DNA of 61,222 nt, from positions 1 through 61,222 of the forward strand of contig NZ_QWVS01000038.1 of assembly GCF_003570725.1 (NCBI RefSeq). The letters run 5' to 3'. The notes beneath the pieces were generated by a model. It did not search any database and was not told where the DNA came from. It saw only the letters and a list, made by a program, of their open reading frames with translations. Each line of letters starts with the position of its first letter. The first letter of the stretch is position 1. Origin of the DNA: Peribacillus asahii. Its GTDB lineage: Bacteria > Bacillota > Bacilli > Bacillales > DSM-1321. A program made the translations under genes and the position numbers. Positions 10,755 through 20,818 of this stretch are shown in pieces.

Positions 10755-11654
10755 TTATATAATATCCAAAGGTATTTTTCTTGTTGGTTTTGGAAATACC
10801 TCGTCAAGTCTGTTCAGATCTTCTATGGTCAATTGAATAGTAGCAGCTTGAGCATTGGCTAAAACATGTTCTTCCTTAACAGCTTTTGGGATAGCTATTA
10901 CGTTGTTCGAACGAATGGTCCACGCAAGAGCAATTTGTAATGCCTGCACATTGTATTTCTCTGCAATCTCAATGATGGTTGGATCGCTTAGTAATTGTCT
11001 TCTTAAGCTCCCTCCCTGGGCCAGGGGACTATAGGCCATAATTGGCATGTTATGTTCATGATGCCATGGTAGGAGATCATAATCAATTCCTCTAGAACCT
11101 AGATGATATAACACTTGATTTGTCACACATTTTTTCCCATTAGCGTTATCCCACAACTCTATCATATCATCCGTATCAAAATTAGAAACTCCCCATCTTA
11201 CAATTTTACCATCCTTGCGCAGTCTCTCCATTCCTTCAATTGTTTCTGCCAAAGGAACACGACCTCTCCAGTGTAAAAGATACAAATCAAGATAATCTGT
11301 TCCTAGTCGTTTTAGACTATTTTCACATGAGCTTTCAATCAAATCTAACCCGGAATGATGAGGATATACTTTCGATACTAAAAAAACTTTATCTCTACGC
11401 CCCTTGATTACCTCACCAACTAAACGTTCGGAATCGCCATTTCCATACATTTCAGCCGTATCGATTAGCTTCATGCCTAGTTCTATTCCAAGTTGCAAAG
11501 CTTTGATTTCTTTGTTTTTCGATTGAGGATTTTCACCCATGTACCATGTTCCTTGACCAATGCTTGGAAGAAAAGTTCCATCAGGTAAAGTTACTACACG
11601 TTTTTCAAGTGAATGCTTAATTCTCAATATTTTTTCATGGTCACGTAAACTCAT
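10755..11654 (-). CDS. Aldo/keto reductase
   Basis: This 299-aa NAD(P)H-dependent carbonyl reductase of the AKR superfamily probably reduces reactive aldehydes or ketones in the cytoplasm. The catalytic tetrad is complete: D65 and Y70 in LIDTAEMYGNG, K95 in LVSKVY and H128 in YLLHWRG. The C-terminal cofactor segment IPKAVKEEHVLANAQA is present. AAAGGA lies 9 bases before the ATG at 11654; earlier in-frame ATGs at 11672 and 11663 are poorly spaced. It belongs to a leftward redox cluster with an SDR, two DJ-1 proteins and thioredoxin. A broken paralog of its last 95 codons lies at 25552-25835 near the other end of the element. Confidence 0.9.
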   Translation of the reverse strand: MSLRDHEKILRIKHSLEKRVVTLPDGTFLPSIGQGTWYMGENPQSKNKEIKALQLGIELGMKLIDTAEMYGNGDSERLVGEVIKGRRDKVFLVSKVYPHHSGLDLIESSCENSLKRLGTDYLDLYLLHWRGRVPLAETIEGMERLRKDGKIVRWGVSNFDTDDMIELWDNANGKKCVTNQVLYHLGSRGIDYDLLPWHHEHNMPIMAYSPLAQGGSLRRQLLSDPTIIEIAEKYNVQALQIALAWTIRSNNVIAIPKAVKEEHVLANAQAATIQLTIEDLNRLDEVFPKPTRKIPLDII

Positions 11655-11806
11655 TTTCATCATTCCTTTCATATCTCACCTTGTTTTTCTTGAACTGCAA
11701 TTCTTCAATCATTACCATTTATTGAAAAATTGGATTATTATTTAAAAAATAAATGTGGCTATACATTGTTGTAGTATAGCCACAAAAATAACATTATACT
11801 GCTCAC

Positions 11807-12523
11807 TTACACCAAGTGAGCCCCGCCATCAATAAGAAGAACAGTACCAGTTGTAAAACCATTTTTCACTAAGTACACGTAGGTCTCAGCAATGTCTTCA
11901 GGCTGTGCCACGCGATTAACAGGTAGCTGCTGTGCAATTTTACTGTATAAATTTTGTCTTTGCTCGTCAGGCATCCCTCCGTAGAGTGGGGTGTCTACGA
12001 TACCAGGTGAAACAACATTTACCCGTATAGGGGCCAGGTCTACTGAAAGCCCCCTAACCAATCCATCGATCGCTGAATTGATCGAAGCAAGTGTAGTTGC
12101 CCCCTGTGGTGGACGGATTCCATAAACACCAGAGGTCAATGTGATAGAACTGGTATCATTTAAGTACGGAATAGCGGCACGAACGGTTAAGTATTGCCCC
12201 CAAAACTTACTATCAAACGCTTCTCTAACATCCGCAACAGGTAAGTCACTAAAATGACCCATTGCACCTTCACCTGCCGTAACGACAAGGTGATCAAAAT
12301 TCCCTACCATTTTAAAAAAGTCAGCTAGTTTTTCTTCACTTCGAAAGTCAATATTGTATGCTTCCACATTACCACCAAGTACATTCTTTGCCTCCGATAG
12401 TTTTGCATCAGAACGACTTGCAATAATGACTTGAGCAGATTCATCAAGAAATGCCTTTGCTGCGGATAATCCAATACCAGAAGTACCTCCTATTACGACC
12501 ACACGTTTTCCTTTTAATGACAT
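11807..12523 (-). CDS. Atypical short-chain dehydrogenase/reductase
   Basis: This 238-aa SDR-fold protein has the cofactor motif GGTSGIG (residues about 12-18), the VVTAGEG segment replacing NNAG, and the structural NVVSPGIVDTPLY and IDGGAHLV ends. The usual catalytic YxxSK is absent: the aligned stretch reads TLASI, so tyrosine and lysine are replaced by threonine and isoleucine, while the preceding serine (LTSGVYG) is kept. It may bind NAD(P) without classical oxidoreductase activity, or use another mechanism. AAGGAGG precedes the ATG. It lies between the aldo/keto reductase and the DJ-1 genes. Confidence 0.85.
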   Translation of the reverse strand: MSLKGKRVVVIGGTSGIGLSAAKAFLDESAQVIIASRSDAKLSEAKNVLGGNVEAYNIDFRSEEKLADFFKMVGNFDHLVVTAGEGAMGHFSDLPVADVREAFDSKFWGQYLTVRAAIPYLNDTSSITLTSGVYGIRPPQGATTLASINSAIDGLVRGLSVDLAPIRVNVVSPGIVDTPLYGGMPDEQRQNLYSKIAQQLPVNRVAQPEDIAETYVYLVKNGFTTGTVLLIDGGAHLV

Positions 12524-12622
12524 TGTATGAACCCTCCTTAAAAAATTCTTTTTAGATTGTATCTGAAAACAATATTACATACTACTTTTAGTGAAAATAA
12601 TATAAACCAACGCTTCATTATT

Positions 12623-13135
12623 TTATTTTGCTAATAGTTTTAGCGCTTCACGATTGAATGCCGGGATATCATCTGGAAAACGGCTAGTCACAATATTATT
12701 GCTTACCACAACTTCTTCATCTTTGTAGTTAGCCCCTGCATTTTTTAAATCATTACGAATAGATTTGAAACCAGTTATGTCGACGCCTTTTAATAGGTCT
12801 GTATCGATCAATACTTGTGGTCCATGGCAAATGGCAAAAACAGGTTTGCCTTCTTGGATAAATTCTTTTGCGAATTGACCAAAGCGGTCATCTTCACGTA
12901 GTAAATCAGGGGAGAAACCACCCGGAATAAGCAAAGCATCAAAGTCTGCAGGATTAACTTCATCTATGGCTTTATCAATTTTTACGGTTGCGCCTTTTTT
13001 ACCAGTTACTTCATTTCCTGCATGTTTATCAATTGTAATTACTTGATGACCAGCTTCTTTGAATGCTTCTGCAGGTTCTGTAAATTCAACATCCTCAAAT
13101 AAATTGGTAATAAGTGTAGCAATTTTTTTGCCCAA
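12623..13135 (-). CDS. DJ-1/PfpI family protein (general stress protein 18 type)
   Basis: This 170-aa class I glutamine amidotransferase-like protein shows the nucleophile elbow FAICHGPQVL with C103 and H104, the arrangement of PfpI/YfkM-type proteins linked to glyoxal stress and protein repair. The start is the TTG at 13135, 8 bases after AAGGAGGG; reading further upstream to an ATG at 13177 adds unrelated residues before the ribosome site. It is in a leftward array with a second DJ-1 gene and thioredoxin. Whether it acts as a glyoxalase, a deglycase or a protease is unresolved for the family. Confidence 0.87.
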   Translation of the reverse strand: MGKKIATLITNLFEDVEFTEPAEAFKEAGHQVITIDKHAGNEVTGKKGATVKIDKAIDEVNPADFDALLIPGGFSPDLLREDDRFGQFAKEFIQEGKPVFAICHGPQVLIDTDLLKGVDITGFKSIRNDLKNAGANYKDEEVVVSNNIVTSRFPDDIPAFNREALKLLAK

Positions 13136-13256
13136 ACTAAAAACCCTCCTTGAATCGCAAAAATTTATTATTCTCACAAAAAATGCTTATATTTAATGGA
13201 AGCGGTGGGTTCGAAATTCACTTCCGAACCACACTCTATCCAACTAAAATGTAGAA

Positions 13257-13775
13257 CTAACGTAATGCTTTAACAAGGGCTTTTCCAAATTCTTTCGCAC
13301 CTTGTGGACCATCGCCAGTAATAATATCACCATGGGCAACAACGTGTTGTTCAACATATTTAACGTCAACAGCTATCAATTCGTTCTTTTGAACATCTAC
13401 TGGATAGCAAGTTGCTTCTCTTCCAGAAAGCAAACCAGTTTTAGCAACTGTAACAGCCCCTGCACAAATTCCTGTTACAAGAACTTTCTCATTGTAAGCT
13501 TGCTTCAAAAAGCCTTGTAATTCCTGATTTCCCCATAGATGATCATTTGTACCAGATCCTCCAATTACCGAAACAACATCAAATTCTGTAGGGGATACGT
13601 CTGAAAAGATAACCGAAGCAGTTGCTTTCCCATCATAGTCACCAGTAATTTCACCTGCCACGGTGCTAGCAATGGTTACTTCGACTCCTGCATTTTCAAG
13701 CTCTTCTTTTGGTTTGAATAACTCATCTTCATTAAAACGTTCTGGCGGTATAATTAAGAGTGCTTTTTTACTCAT
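13257..13775 (-). CDS. DJ-1/PfpI family protein, second copy
   Basis: This 172-aa protein has the DJ-1 elbow VTGICAGAVTVAKTGLLSGREAT with C104 as the likely nucleophile, but lacks the histidine directly after it, so it is a different subfamily from its neighbour. GAGGAGG lies 8 bases before the ATG at 13775. It probably handles reactive carbonyls or has a chaperone role during oxidative stress. It sits between the other DJ-1 gene and thioredoxin, all leftward and separated by 120-240 bases, so they may share a transcript from the operator-rich region beyond 14335 or have minor promoters of their own. Confidence 0.85.
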   Translation of the reverse strand: MSKKALLIIPPERFNEDELFKPKEELENAGVEVTIASTVAGEITGDYDGKATASVIFSDVSPTEFDVVSVIGGSGTNDHLWGNQELQGFLKQAYNEKVLVTGICAGAVTVAKTGLLSGREATCYPVDVQKNELIAVDVKYVEQHVVAHGDIITGDGPQGAKEFGKALVKALR

Positions 13776-14019
13776 TATTTTTTCCTCCTCAAAAAGATTT
13801 GTTGATAACACTTTTTCATATATTCGTATTTTTACCTGTGGCTGTTAACAATTTCAGCTAAAATTTTAGCGAGCTGTGCAAGTTCTAGTGTATTGCGAAA
13901 AGCATCAGCTGGAAAACTTCCAACGTGCAATCGGTGAAAGGTCTAGCAATGAGAATGGTATATCAAATACTTTTTTGTATGCATAGATATAGATTCATCC
14001 TCTTTCTAAAAAGTCTGTA

Positions 14020-14334
14020 TTACATATGCTTTGAGATTATTTCTGTCAAAGCTTCTTTTGGATAGAACCCGATAACCTTATCTACAGCCACTCCGTCTTT
14101 GAAAAGAATCAACGTTGGAATGCTCATGACTCCAAATTTTCCTACTGTTCCTGCGTTTTCATCTACATTAAGCTTGATAATTCTAACTTTGTCACCCATC
14201 TCACCATCGATTTCCTCCAATACAGGTGCAATCATTTTACAAGGACCACACCATGGTGCCCAAAAATCCACTAAAACTAATCCCTCTTTAATTTCAGTGC
14301 TAAATGTTTGATCTGTTACGTGTGAGATAGCCAT
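14020..14334 (-). CDS. Thioredoxin
   Basis: This 104-aa thioredoxin has the classical active site WAPWCGPCK with C29 and C32 and the cis-proline segment SIPTLILF. It reduces disulfides in cytoplasmic proteins at the expense of thioredoxin reductase. GGAGG lies 8 bases before the ATG at 14334. It is probably an accessory copy, since it lies in the inserted element. It is the first gene of the leftward redox cluster. Three copies of a 7-9-7 inverted repeat lie upstream at 14415-14597, the same motif that precedes spx and the Rrf2 gene, implying shared control. Confidence 0.93.
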   Translation of the reverse strand: MAISHVTDQTFSTEIKEGLVLVDFWAPWCGPCKMIAPVLEEIDGEMGDKVRIIKLNVDENAGTVGKFGVMSIPTLILFKDGVAVDKVIGFYPKEALTEIISKHM

Positions 14335-14414
14335 TATTATATCCTCCAATTCATTCTTATAATTTTCTAAAAGTATTTTTTAATGTTTACACAAAATACA
14401 AAATTACCCCCTTT

Positions 14415-14437
14415 AATGTAATGAAAAAAGTTACAGT
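14415..14437. promoter_or_regulatory. Candidate Rrf2/SaiR-like operator, trx site 1
   Basis: AATGTAA-N9-TTACAGT, one mismatch from the perfect inverted repeat ACTGTAA-N9-TTACAGT found nearby. It lies 81 bases upstream of the trx start. Confidence 0.6.
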
Positions 14438-14455
14438 TTGTTTGTCGTGGAACAC

Positions 14456-14478
14456 ACTGTAATAAAATAGTTTACAGT
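14456..14478. promoter_or_regulatory. Candidate Rrf2/SaiR-like operator, trx site 2
   Basis: A perfect inverted repeat, ACTGTAA (14456-14462), 9-base spacer, TTACAGT (14472-14478). The same perfect motif occurs at 16537-16559 before spx. Confidence 0.7.
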
Positions 14479-14574
14479 ATAGACATTAAGAAGCAATGGT
14501 CTGGTAAATGTCCCTAACAAACTAAATTATAAAAGCCACTTTTCAAATTGATTGCTTCCTATTCAAAAGGAATT

Positions 14575-14597
14575 ACTGTGATTTTAATATTTACAGT
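14575..14597. promoter_or_regulatory. Candidate Rrf2/SaiR-like operator, trx site 3
   Basis: ACTGTGA-N9-TTACAGT, one mismatch in the left arm. It is about 240 bases upstream of trx. The gap from 14598 to 14960 holds nothing else that I recognise. Confidence 0.5.
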
Positions 14598-14960
14598 TTA
14601 TGAAGTCAAGAAAAATTAACTCGATATTCTCAAATTCCACTATAGTGGGTATAAACCGATGAAAAGTTCTCATCGCATTTTTCGTTTTTCACCTGAAGCA
14701 GATTTTTGTTTATTTTGTTTATGATAATATACGAAAGTATCTGACTTTGCTAATGCCTCTTATTTCACCTGCGACGGTATTTTTGTGGTTGTGCTATTTC
14801 CGATAGATCTGGTTGAGGAGGGGATTAGTGATCTTAGGTTCGAAAACTACTAAGGTAAAAATAATATATTTAAAATGAAAGAAGTGAAGGTTTTGATTAG
14901 ATATAAATGTCTCCATTGTGTAAGTCTTAATAGAAGTTTACGCGAAAATTTTATGTTTAA

Positions 14961-15158
14961 AAGAAATACCTCGTCCTAATTTTGATTTTCAAGGTGCATG
15001 AAATAGGGGGACAGCACCGCCACTTGATAGTCGAGCCAGATTCACAGACGATTCGTCAATATGAAAGCGTATCGGACATAGAAGGTCACTTTTCATTTAA
15101 AGTTGAGAACTATTATGACACTTCTTTTGAAGATAACAAGATGTCCATGGCGGAATGA
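14961..15158 (+). pseudogene. Unrecognised coding remnant
   Basis: An open stretch of 65 codons without a start reads a hydrophobic segment (KKYLVLILIF) and then a polar region (GGQHRHLIVEPDSQTIRQYESVSDIEGHFSFKVENYYDTSF) ending at a stop. The composition looks protein-like, but no family is recognised. An ATG at 14953 is in another frame, suggesting a frameshift near the 5' end. From 15159 to 15368 nothing is identified. Confidence 0.3.
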
Positions 15159-15368
15159 TTAAAAAGCGGCAATAAATGATCCCATTGGGCAAATTCTAAG
15201 GAAAAGAAATTAAGGGGAGTTAAAATAATAAAAAGAATCACCGTTCTTCAAAAACAAATGCCAGTAATTACTCGGAATCCGCTTGAAACCGTATAATAGA
15301 TAAGTACTAGAAATGGGACGCTGATTTGCAAGTGGCCTTATGGGGGATCCAAATGTACGCACTTATTT

Positions 15369-16357
15369 TCAAACAGTCGACATTTCTGTGGAAGTTTGAA
15401 TTTCATGCTGCCCTACCCCATCCATTGAAAGATAAAAAAGGAAATAATTATGCGAAAATTTTATTTGTAATAACTTTTCTGAATAGTTGTTCTTTTCGGA
15501 TATTATTGATGATTGCGGTTCATATCTAACCTGAGCATTAAGCGTTAAATCAATTAGGATACGAGGACTAGGCTTGTTGGTTTCAACGGTGTAGGTTGTT
15601 TTGGAAGCAAGATTTCTCAACAATAAGCTAATCTTTTGATTGTTAACTTTTATTTTGACCTTACAGTTTCCATTTCCAGAATGCTGCTGCAATAGCAGTT
15701 TTAAAATAAATGCCTGTCTCATATTAATTTTATGGACATACTGCCCATGTCTTAACAAAGCTAAACCGTAAATCTTCAATTGACCTTTCTTCAATGATGA
15801 TATAAGGTAAATAGCCATCCCTTTCTTCAGTATAAAAATGATTTAAAAGTACATTCAGGTTCATTTTGGGTAGATTGCCTTTTTCAATATTGTGATTGAT
15901 TTTTTCACTTATATGAAATGGAAGCTGGACTTTTTCACTTGACGTTAAAATCTCTTGAGCCGAAGGATTGGCTATATCGATCTGCATACGACTCCCGGCA
16001 GTCGGGTCTTTACTGAGACTTATTAAAGCTTCAGCGACTCCTTTTTTTGCAAAATGTTTATCGAACAAAACCAAGTCTAATTTTCCAATTTCAACCGGCT
16101 AAGCGTTCCAATCTTTGAAGGATGTCCTCAAACGTAGTGGAAAAAGTTTTGAAATCTTTTAATACGGTTTTCCCTTTTTCCTTGAAGAGAGGATAGATCA
16201 CCATTCCTTCGATTTTGTCTCTTTTCTTATCATAAGCTAGTGTATCAATGATTTGAATTTTATCGATAATTCGGTCATTACCACACCCTGATAATAGAAC
16301 AAGAATGAACACAGCTTCGAGGAAAAGGGTTTTATTTTTTCCTTTTTCCTTTTTCAT
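15369..16357 (-). pseudogene. Decayed Ger(x)C germination lipoprotein
   Basis: Three leftward fragments in different frames align in order with the intact GerC at 23213-24289. The first (16091-16357) has a lipobox (LLSGC) and IDKIQIIDTLAYDKKRDKIEG. The second (15730-16074) has LVLFDKHFAKKG and FHISEKINHNIEKGNLPKMNLN. The third (15369-15818) has GLALLRHGQYVHKINMRQAFILKLLL. Frameshifts near 16085 and 15770 and loss of the C-terminal third inactivate it. It shows that the element once carried, or recombined with, a second germinant-receptor locus. Confidence 0.85.
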
Positions 16358-16524
16358 TCATTAACGTCACTTCTCTTCTGTCAGAATCAAACTTATTATT
16401 TAATTATGTTTTCCATCCCTTTCATTATTATCCAGTATCTCATTCAAGAGGCTAGTTTAAGTACAGTAATTTTTAAAAGTTACAAACTCTAATGCGTTCT
16501 GATACCTAATCCATAAATTTACAG

Positions 16525-16559
16525 TTGACTTCACTAACTGTAATGTTTAAATTTACAGT
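16525..16559 (+). promoter_or_regulatory. spx promoter with overlapping inverted-repeat operator
   Basis: TTGACT (16525-16530) and TAAATT (16548-16553), 17 bases apart, form a plausible vegetative promoter. The perfect inverted repeat ACTGTAA-N9-TTACAGT (16537-16559) covers the spacer and -10, the position expected of a repressor site. The remaining gap from 16358 is AT-rich without other signals. Confidence 0.65.
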
Positions 16560-16607
16560 ATAGCCGATAGGAAATGAGCTGAATAATATGAAGGAGTGTG
16601 TATAAGT

Positions 16608-17003
16608 ATGGTTAATCTGTATATGACACCAAGTTGTACTTCTTGCCGAAAAGCAAAAGCTTGGCTTGAAGAACATCATATTGAGTATATTGAAAGAAAC
16701 ATATTATCCAATCCCCTTACAGTCGATGAGATTAAATCAATTCTTCGCTTGACTGAAGATGGGACTAATGACATTGTTTCAACTAAATCAAAAACATTCC
16801 AGGAATTAAATGTAAATATTGAATCTCTTCCGCTTAATGAATTTTATAAATTAATAATCAAGTACCCTCAAATGTTGCGCCGGCCAATTATCCAAGACGA
16901 AAAAAGATTACAGGTTGGATATAACGAGGAAGATATCCGCAGTTTTTTGCCTCGAAGACTTCGCACATTTTCGAACGTCGAATGGAAAAAAGTGGCCAAT
17001 TAA
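16608..17003 (+). CDS. Spx-family transcriptional regulator (Spx paralog)
   Basis: This 131-aa ArsC-fold protein has the same length as Spx of B. subtilis and is closely similar along its whole length. It has the redox switch CTSC (C10/C13), the TEDGTNDI segment around residue 52 that contacts RNA polymerase alpha, and [21 protein letters not shown]. Spx binds RNA polymerase and activates thiol-stress genes such as thioredoxin. The ATG at 16608 follows AAGGAG; an earlier in-frame start at 16596 overlaps that site. As an element-borne copy beside an Rrf2 regulator and a 44-aa gene it resembles the spxA2 locus described in B. anthracis, rather than the core spx. Confidence 0.92.
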   Translation: MVNLYMTPSCTSCRKAKAWLEEHHIEYIERNILSNPLTVDEIKSILRLTEDGTNDIVSTKSKTFQELNVNIESLPLNEFYKLIIKYPQMLRRPIIQDEKRLQVGYNEEDIRSFLPRRLRTFSNVEWKKVAN

Positions 17004-17030
17004 TATTATTTCGGAAGGAGGAAGAAAGTG

Positions 17031-17165
17031 ATGATTGAAGTATTCGTTACAGTTAATTATAAAGATAAAAATTATCAAACCAATGTCATTGTAAATAAAG
17101 AAATGACATTGGAAAAAATAAAACAGTTAGCAGAAGAACAAGTTATAAAACAATGGGATTTTTAA
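17031..17165 (+). CDS. Small conserved protein beside spx (44 aa)
   Basis: This 44-aa protein begins MIEVFVTVNYKDKNYQTNVI and continues with a basic, amphipathic helix (MTLEKIKQLAEEQVIKQW). AAGGAGG lies nine bases before the ATG. It starts 27 bases after spx and is probably on the same transcript. It resembles the small BA3454-type stress-response proteins that I recall next to spxA2 in the B. cereus group; that assignment is from memory and should be searched. No function is known. Confidence 0.75.
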   Translation: MIEVFVTVNYKDKNYQTNVIVNKEMTLEKIKQLAEEQVIKQWDF

Positions 17166-17305
17166 ACTTACTTATACAAAAATTTCAAAACACGCAAATT
17201 TATTTACGCACCTTTAAGGAAGAGAACGTGATTCGTAAAGCTTACAGGACGCCTGGAATTCCTTATTCATGGTTAAGAGTTGATACAACACTTCTAATTA
17301 GATAC

Positions 17306-17340
17306 TTGACAAGAAAAACTGTAATGTTTATTATTACACT
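17306..17340 (+). promoter_or_regulatory. Promoter and operator of the Rrf2 gene
   Basis: TTGACA (17306-17311) and TATTAT (17329-17334) are exactly 17 bases apart. ACTGTAA-N9-TTACACT (17318-17340), one mismatch from the shared inverted repeat, overlaps the -10. This suggests autoregulation of the Rrf2 gene at 17427. Confidence 0.7.
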
Positions 17341-17426
17341 ATGTTGATTGATTTTAAAAAAAGATGCAGAAGCTATATGTAAAGCAAAAAGCTGATTAGC
17401 TGTGTTGATTTCTAAGGAGGCAGGCC

Positions 17427-17855
17427 ATGAATAGTGATTTTACACTTGCCGTTCATAGTTTAACTTATCTTGCGTTGCAACCGGACCGTATGTCAACAAG
17501 TGATTGTATCTCAGAGAGTGCTGGTGTCCACCCAGTACGCATTCGTAAAGTGCTAAGCTTGTTAAAAAAACATGGATTTATAAAATCAAAAGAAGGAACC
17601 GGCGGCGGATTTATTTTTACTCTAGAGCTAAGTGAAGTTAATCTTTGGGATATATATATGTTAACCTCTGAAGGTGCTTTGCAGCCTAGGTGTCCTGATT
17701 CAAATGAACAGTGTATTGTGGGAGCGAATATGAAAAGAGTATTATTTACAATTTTCTTAGGTGCGGAAGAACATTTGGGTGAATATTTAAAGAACTATAC
17801 AATTAAAGAAGTTGTCGATCTTGTAAATCAAGAACAAAATAGCGGCTGTGACTGA
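17427..17855 (+). CDS. Rrf2-family transcriptional regulator (YwnA/SaiR-like)
   Basis: This 142-aa regulator has the Rrf2 winged helix (ISESAGVHPVRIRKVLSLLKKHGFIKSKEGTGGGF, residues about 28-62). Four cysteines (C27, C89, C96, C141) could sense thiol oxidation; the CPDSNEQC pair is not the three-cysteine Fe-S set of IscR. AAGGAGG precedes the ATG. SaiR, an Rrf2 protein, represses spxA2 in B. anthracis, and the same neighbourhood is present here. The inverted repeat over its own promoter and those of spx and trx is the natural candidate operator. Identification as SaiR is by context and family. Confidence 0.87.
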   Translation: MNSDFTLAVHSLTYLALQPDRMSTSDCISESAGVHPVRIRKVLSLLKKHGFIKSKEGTGGGFIFTLELSEVNLWDIYMLTSEGALQPRCPDSNEQCIVGANMKRVLFTIFLGAEEHLGEYLKNYTIKEVVDLVNQEQNSGCD

Positions 17856-17878
17856 TGGCCGTAAACTTCTTTTTATTA

Positions 17879-17901
17879 AATGTAATAAAAAATATTACAG
17901 A
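17879..17901. promoter_or_regulatory. Candidate operator before the IDEAL-domain gene
   Basis: AATGTAA-N9-TTACAGA, two mismatches from ACTGTAA-N9-TTACAGT, lies 101 bases upstream of the gene at 18002 and just after the Rrf2 gene. Confidence 0.5.
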
Positions 17902-18001
17902 TTCATCTAGGTGATATATCCCCGATGACTGTAGCTTAAAAAAAGGTTCTTTCTTGATTACATTCATAAAATACAAAAATAACTTAAGAAGGTGAAAAAG
18001 G

Positions 18002-18337
18002 ATGTTGACGAATGGTAATTCCGTTTTGAAAACAGGTGATTGGATTAAGGGAAAATCAGGGGATGGGGAATTAATAATTGGTTATATTGAGTCACAGAGT
18101 ATTCTGGATGGAGTTGTTAAAGTAACGGTTGCTACGAGTGACAATCGTAAAACGCTTGGCAAAACAATTCCGATTTTAAGTAAAAATGTTAGGAAACTGC
18201 CACTTTCTAAGGCGGTAAACAAGCAACAAATTCTATTTCTAATAGACTTGGCATTATCAACGGGGGATGAAGCATGGTTTATTGAGCTTTCTTCCAAGTT
18301 AAACTCAATCAATCAGCTTGTTGATGGGGTACATTAA
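18002..18337 (+). CDS. IDEAL domain-containing protein
   Basis: This 111-aa protein has a beta-rich N-terminal half (GDWIKGKSGDGELIIGYIES through TIPILSKNVRKLP) and a C-terminal helical segment (KQQILFLIDLALSTGDEAWFIELSSKLNSI, residues about 74-103) matching the IDEAL domain, a short motif of Firmicute proteins in which LIDxALxTGDxxxF is conserved. AAGGTG precedes the ATG. The domain appears in diverse small regulatory proteins and its role here is unknown. It lies between the Rrf2 regulator and the OsmC gene and has a copy of the shared operator upstream. Confidence 0.75.
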   Translation: MLTNGNSVLKTGDWIKGKSGDGELIIGYIESQSILDGVVKVTVATSDNRKTLGKTIPILSKNVRKLPLSKAVNKQQILFLIDLALSTGDEAWFIELSSKLNSINQLVDGVH

Positions 18338-18457
18338 AACTTATACAAATTATATATAGATTTTTTAAATTAAATTACAACGTGTTTGGAAATATTCATT
18401 TTTCGTGAAAAATTTGCGATTATCCAATATATTTTTACTTTTTGAGGAGTGTTAAAC

Positions 18458-18892
18458 ATGGCTAATATGAAAGTAAATGTGAACGCTGTTTGGAATGACG
18501 GAGTAAAAGGGAATGGAACGCTTAATGCAAACTTCCTTGAAACAAAAATTGCAATACCTGCATCCATAGGAGGAAGCGGGGATGGAGCAAATCCAAAAGA
18601 GATACTTGTTTCATCTGTGACAACTTGTTATACAGCAACTCTTGTGTTTGTGCTCGAAAGTAGAAAGTTACCTGTAGTGGAGCTTACGGTGGATTCTGAG
18701 GCCAACATTGCTGATAATGAGTTTAAAATTACGCATTATCCACATATTGTTTTATCTTCTGATGCAAATCAAGAACAGATCGAATCAGCACAAAGAGCTG
18801 CAGAAGCGGCAGAAAAGGGATGCGAAGTGGGAAATCTATTGAAAAAAGCAGATGTAAAAATTGAGGTTCAAGCCAAAGTTTCCGCTAAGTAA
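18458..18892 (+). CDS. OsmC/Ohr family peroxidase
   Basis: This 144-aa OsmC-fold protein carries the two family cysteines, C57 in SVTTCYTATL and C122 in AEKGCEVGNLL, which form the thiol-peroxidase site. Such proteins reduce organic hydroperoxides using dihydrolipoamide or related thiols. GAGGAG lies 8 bases before the ATG at 18458; an in-frame GTG at 18449 overlaps that site. It follows the IDEAL-domain gene by 120 bases. It fits the thiol and peroxide defence theme of the Spx-linked cluster. Confidence 0.9.
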   Translation: MANMKVNVNAVWNDGVKGNGTLNANFLETKIAIPASIGGSGDGANPKEILVSSVTTCYTATLVFVLESRKLPVVELTVDSEANIADNEFKITHYPHIVLSSDANQEQIESAQRAAEAAEKGCEVGNLLKKADVKIEVQAKVSAK

Positions 18893-18986
18893 AGCATTGA
18901 CCTGAATATTTAAATAATTTGTTAGCGTAGAGGGGCAGGCAAAAAAGGGAGCTTTGGATTCGAATTAGGGATGCCATTAAAGATGT

Positions 18987-20516
<1,530 letters not shown>

Positions 20517-20526
20517 TACTGGGGGG

Positions 20527-20573
20527 CTGACTCAAAAGGTCGTTAAAGACGACTTTATTGAGTCAGTTTTTTT
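20527..20573 (+). terminator. mnmA terminator
   Basis: CTGACTCAA (20527-20535) pairs with TTGAGTCAG (20558-20566), with an inner TCGT/ACGA stem, followed by seven T. It begins 11 bases after the mnmA stop. Confidence 0.9.
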
Positions 20574-20818
20574 CTTTCATTCGAATTTTATATATTTTTG
20601 GATATTTGGAATGATATAGAGATGGGCCCTCCTCTTTTATTTCGTTAATTTCGTTGTTTTTTGAGTAGTTGTTTCCCACTTTTTCAATTATGGCAATACA
20701 AATAAGACCCCATTTTTGGAAAGGCCTAAACAGTATGGTATAAACAATCAAAAAGCTGATTCTTATGTAGTTCGGGGTAATATGGTTGATTTTAAACTGA
20801 GCATAAAATAAGAATTAT

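Noticed and set aside
17153..17347. A 64-codon open frame between the 44-aa gene and the Rrf2 gene
   Set aside because: It overlaps the end of the 44-aa gene and the promoter/operator of the Rrf2 gene, has no ribosome site, and its translation shows no recognisable features.
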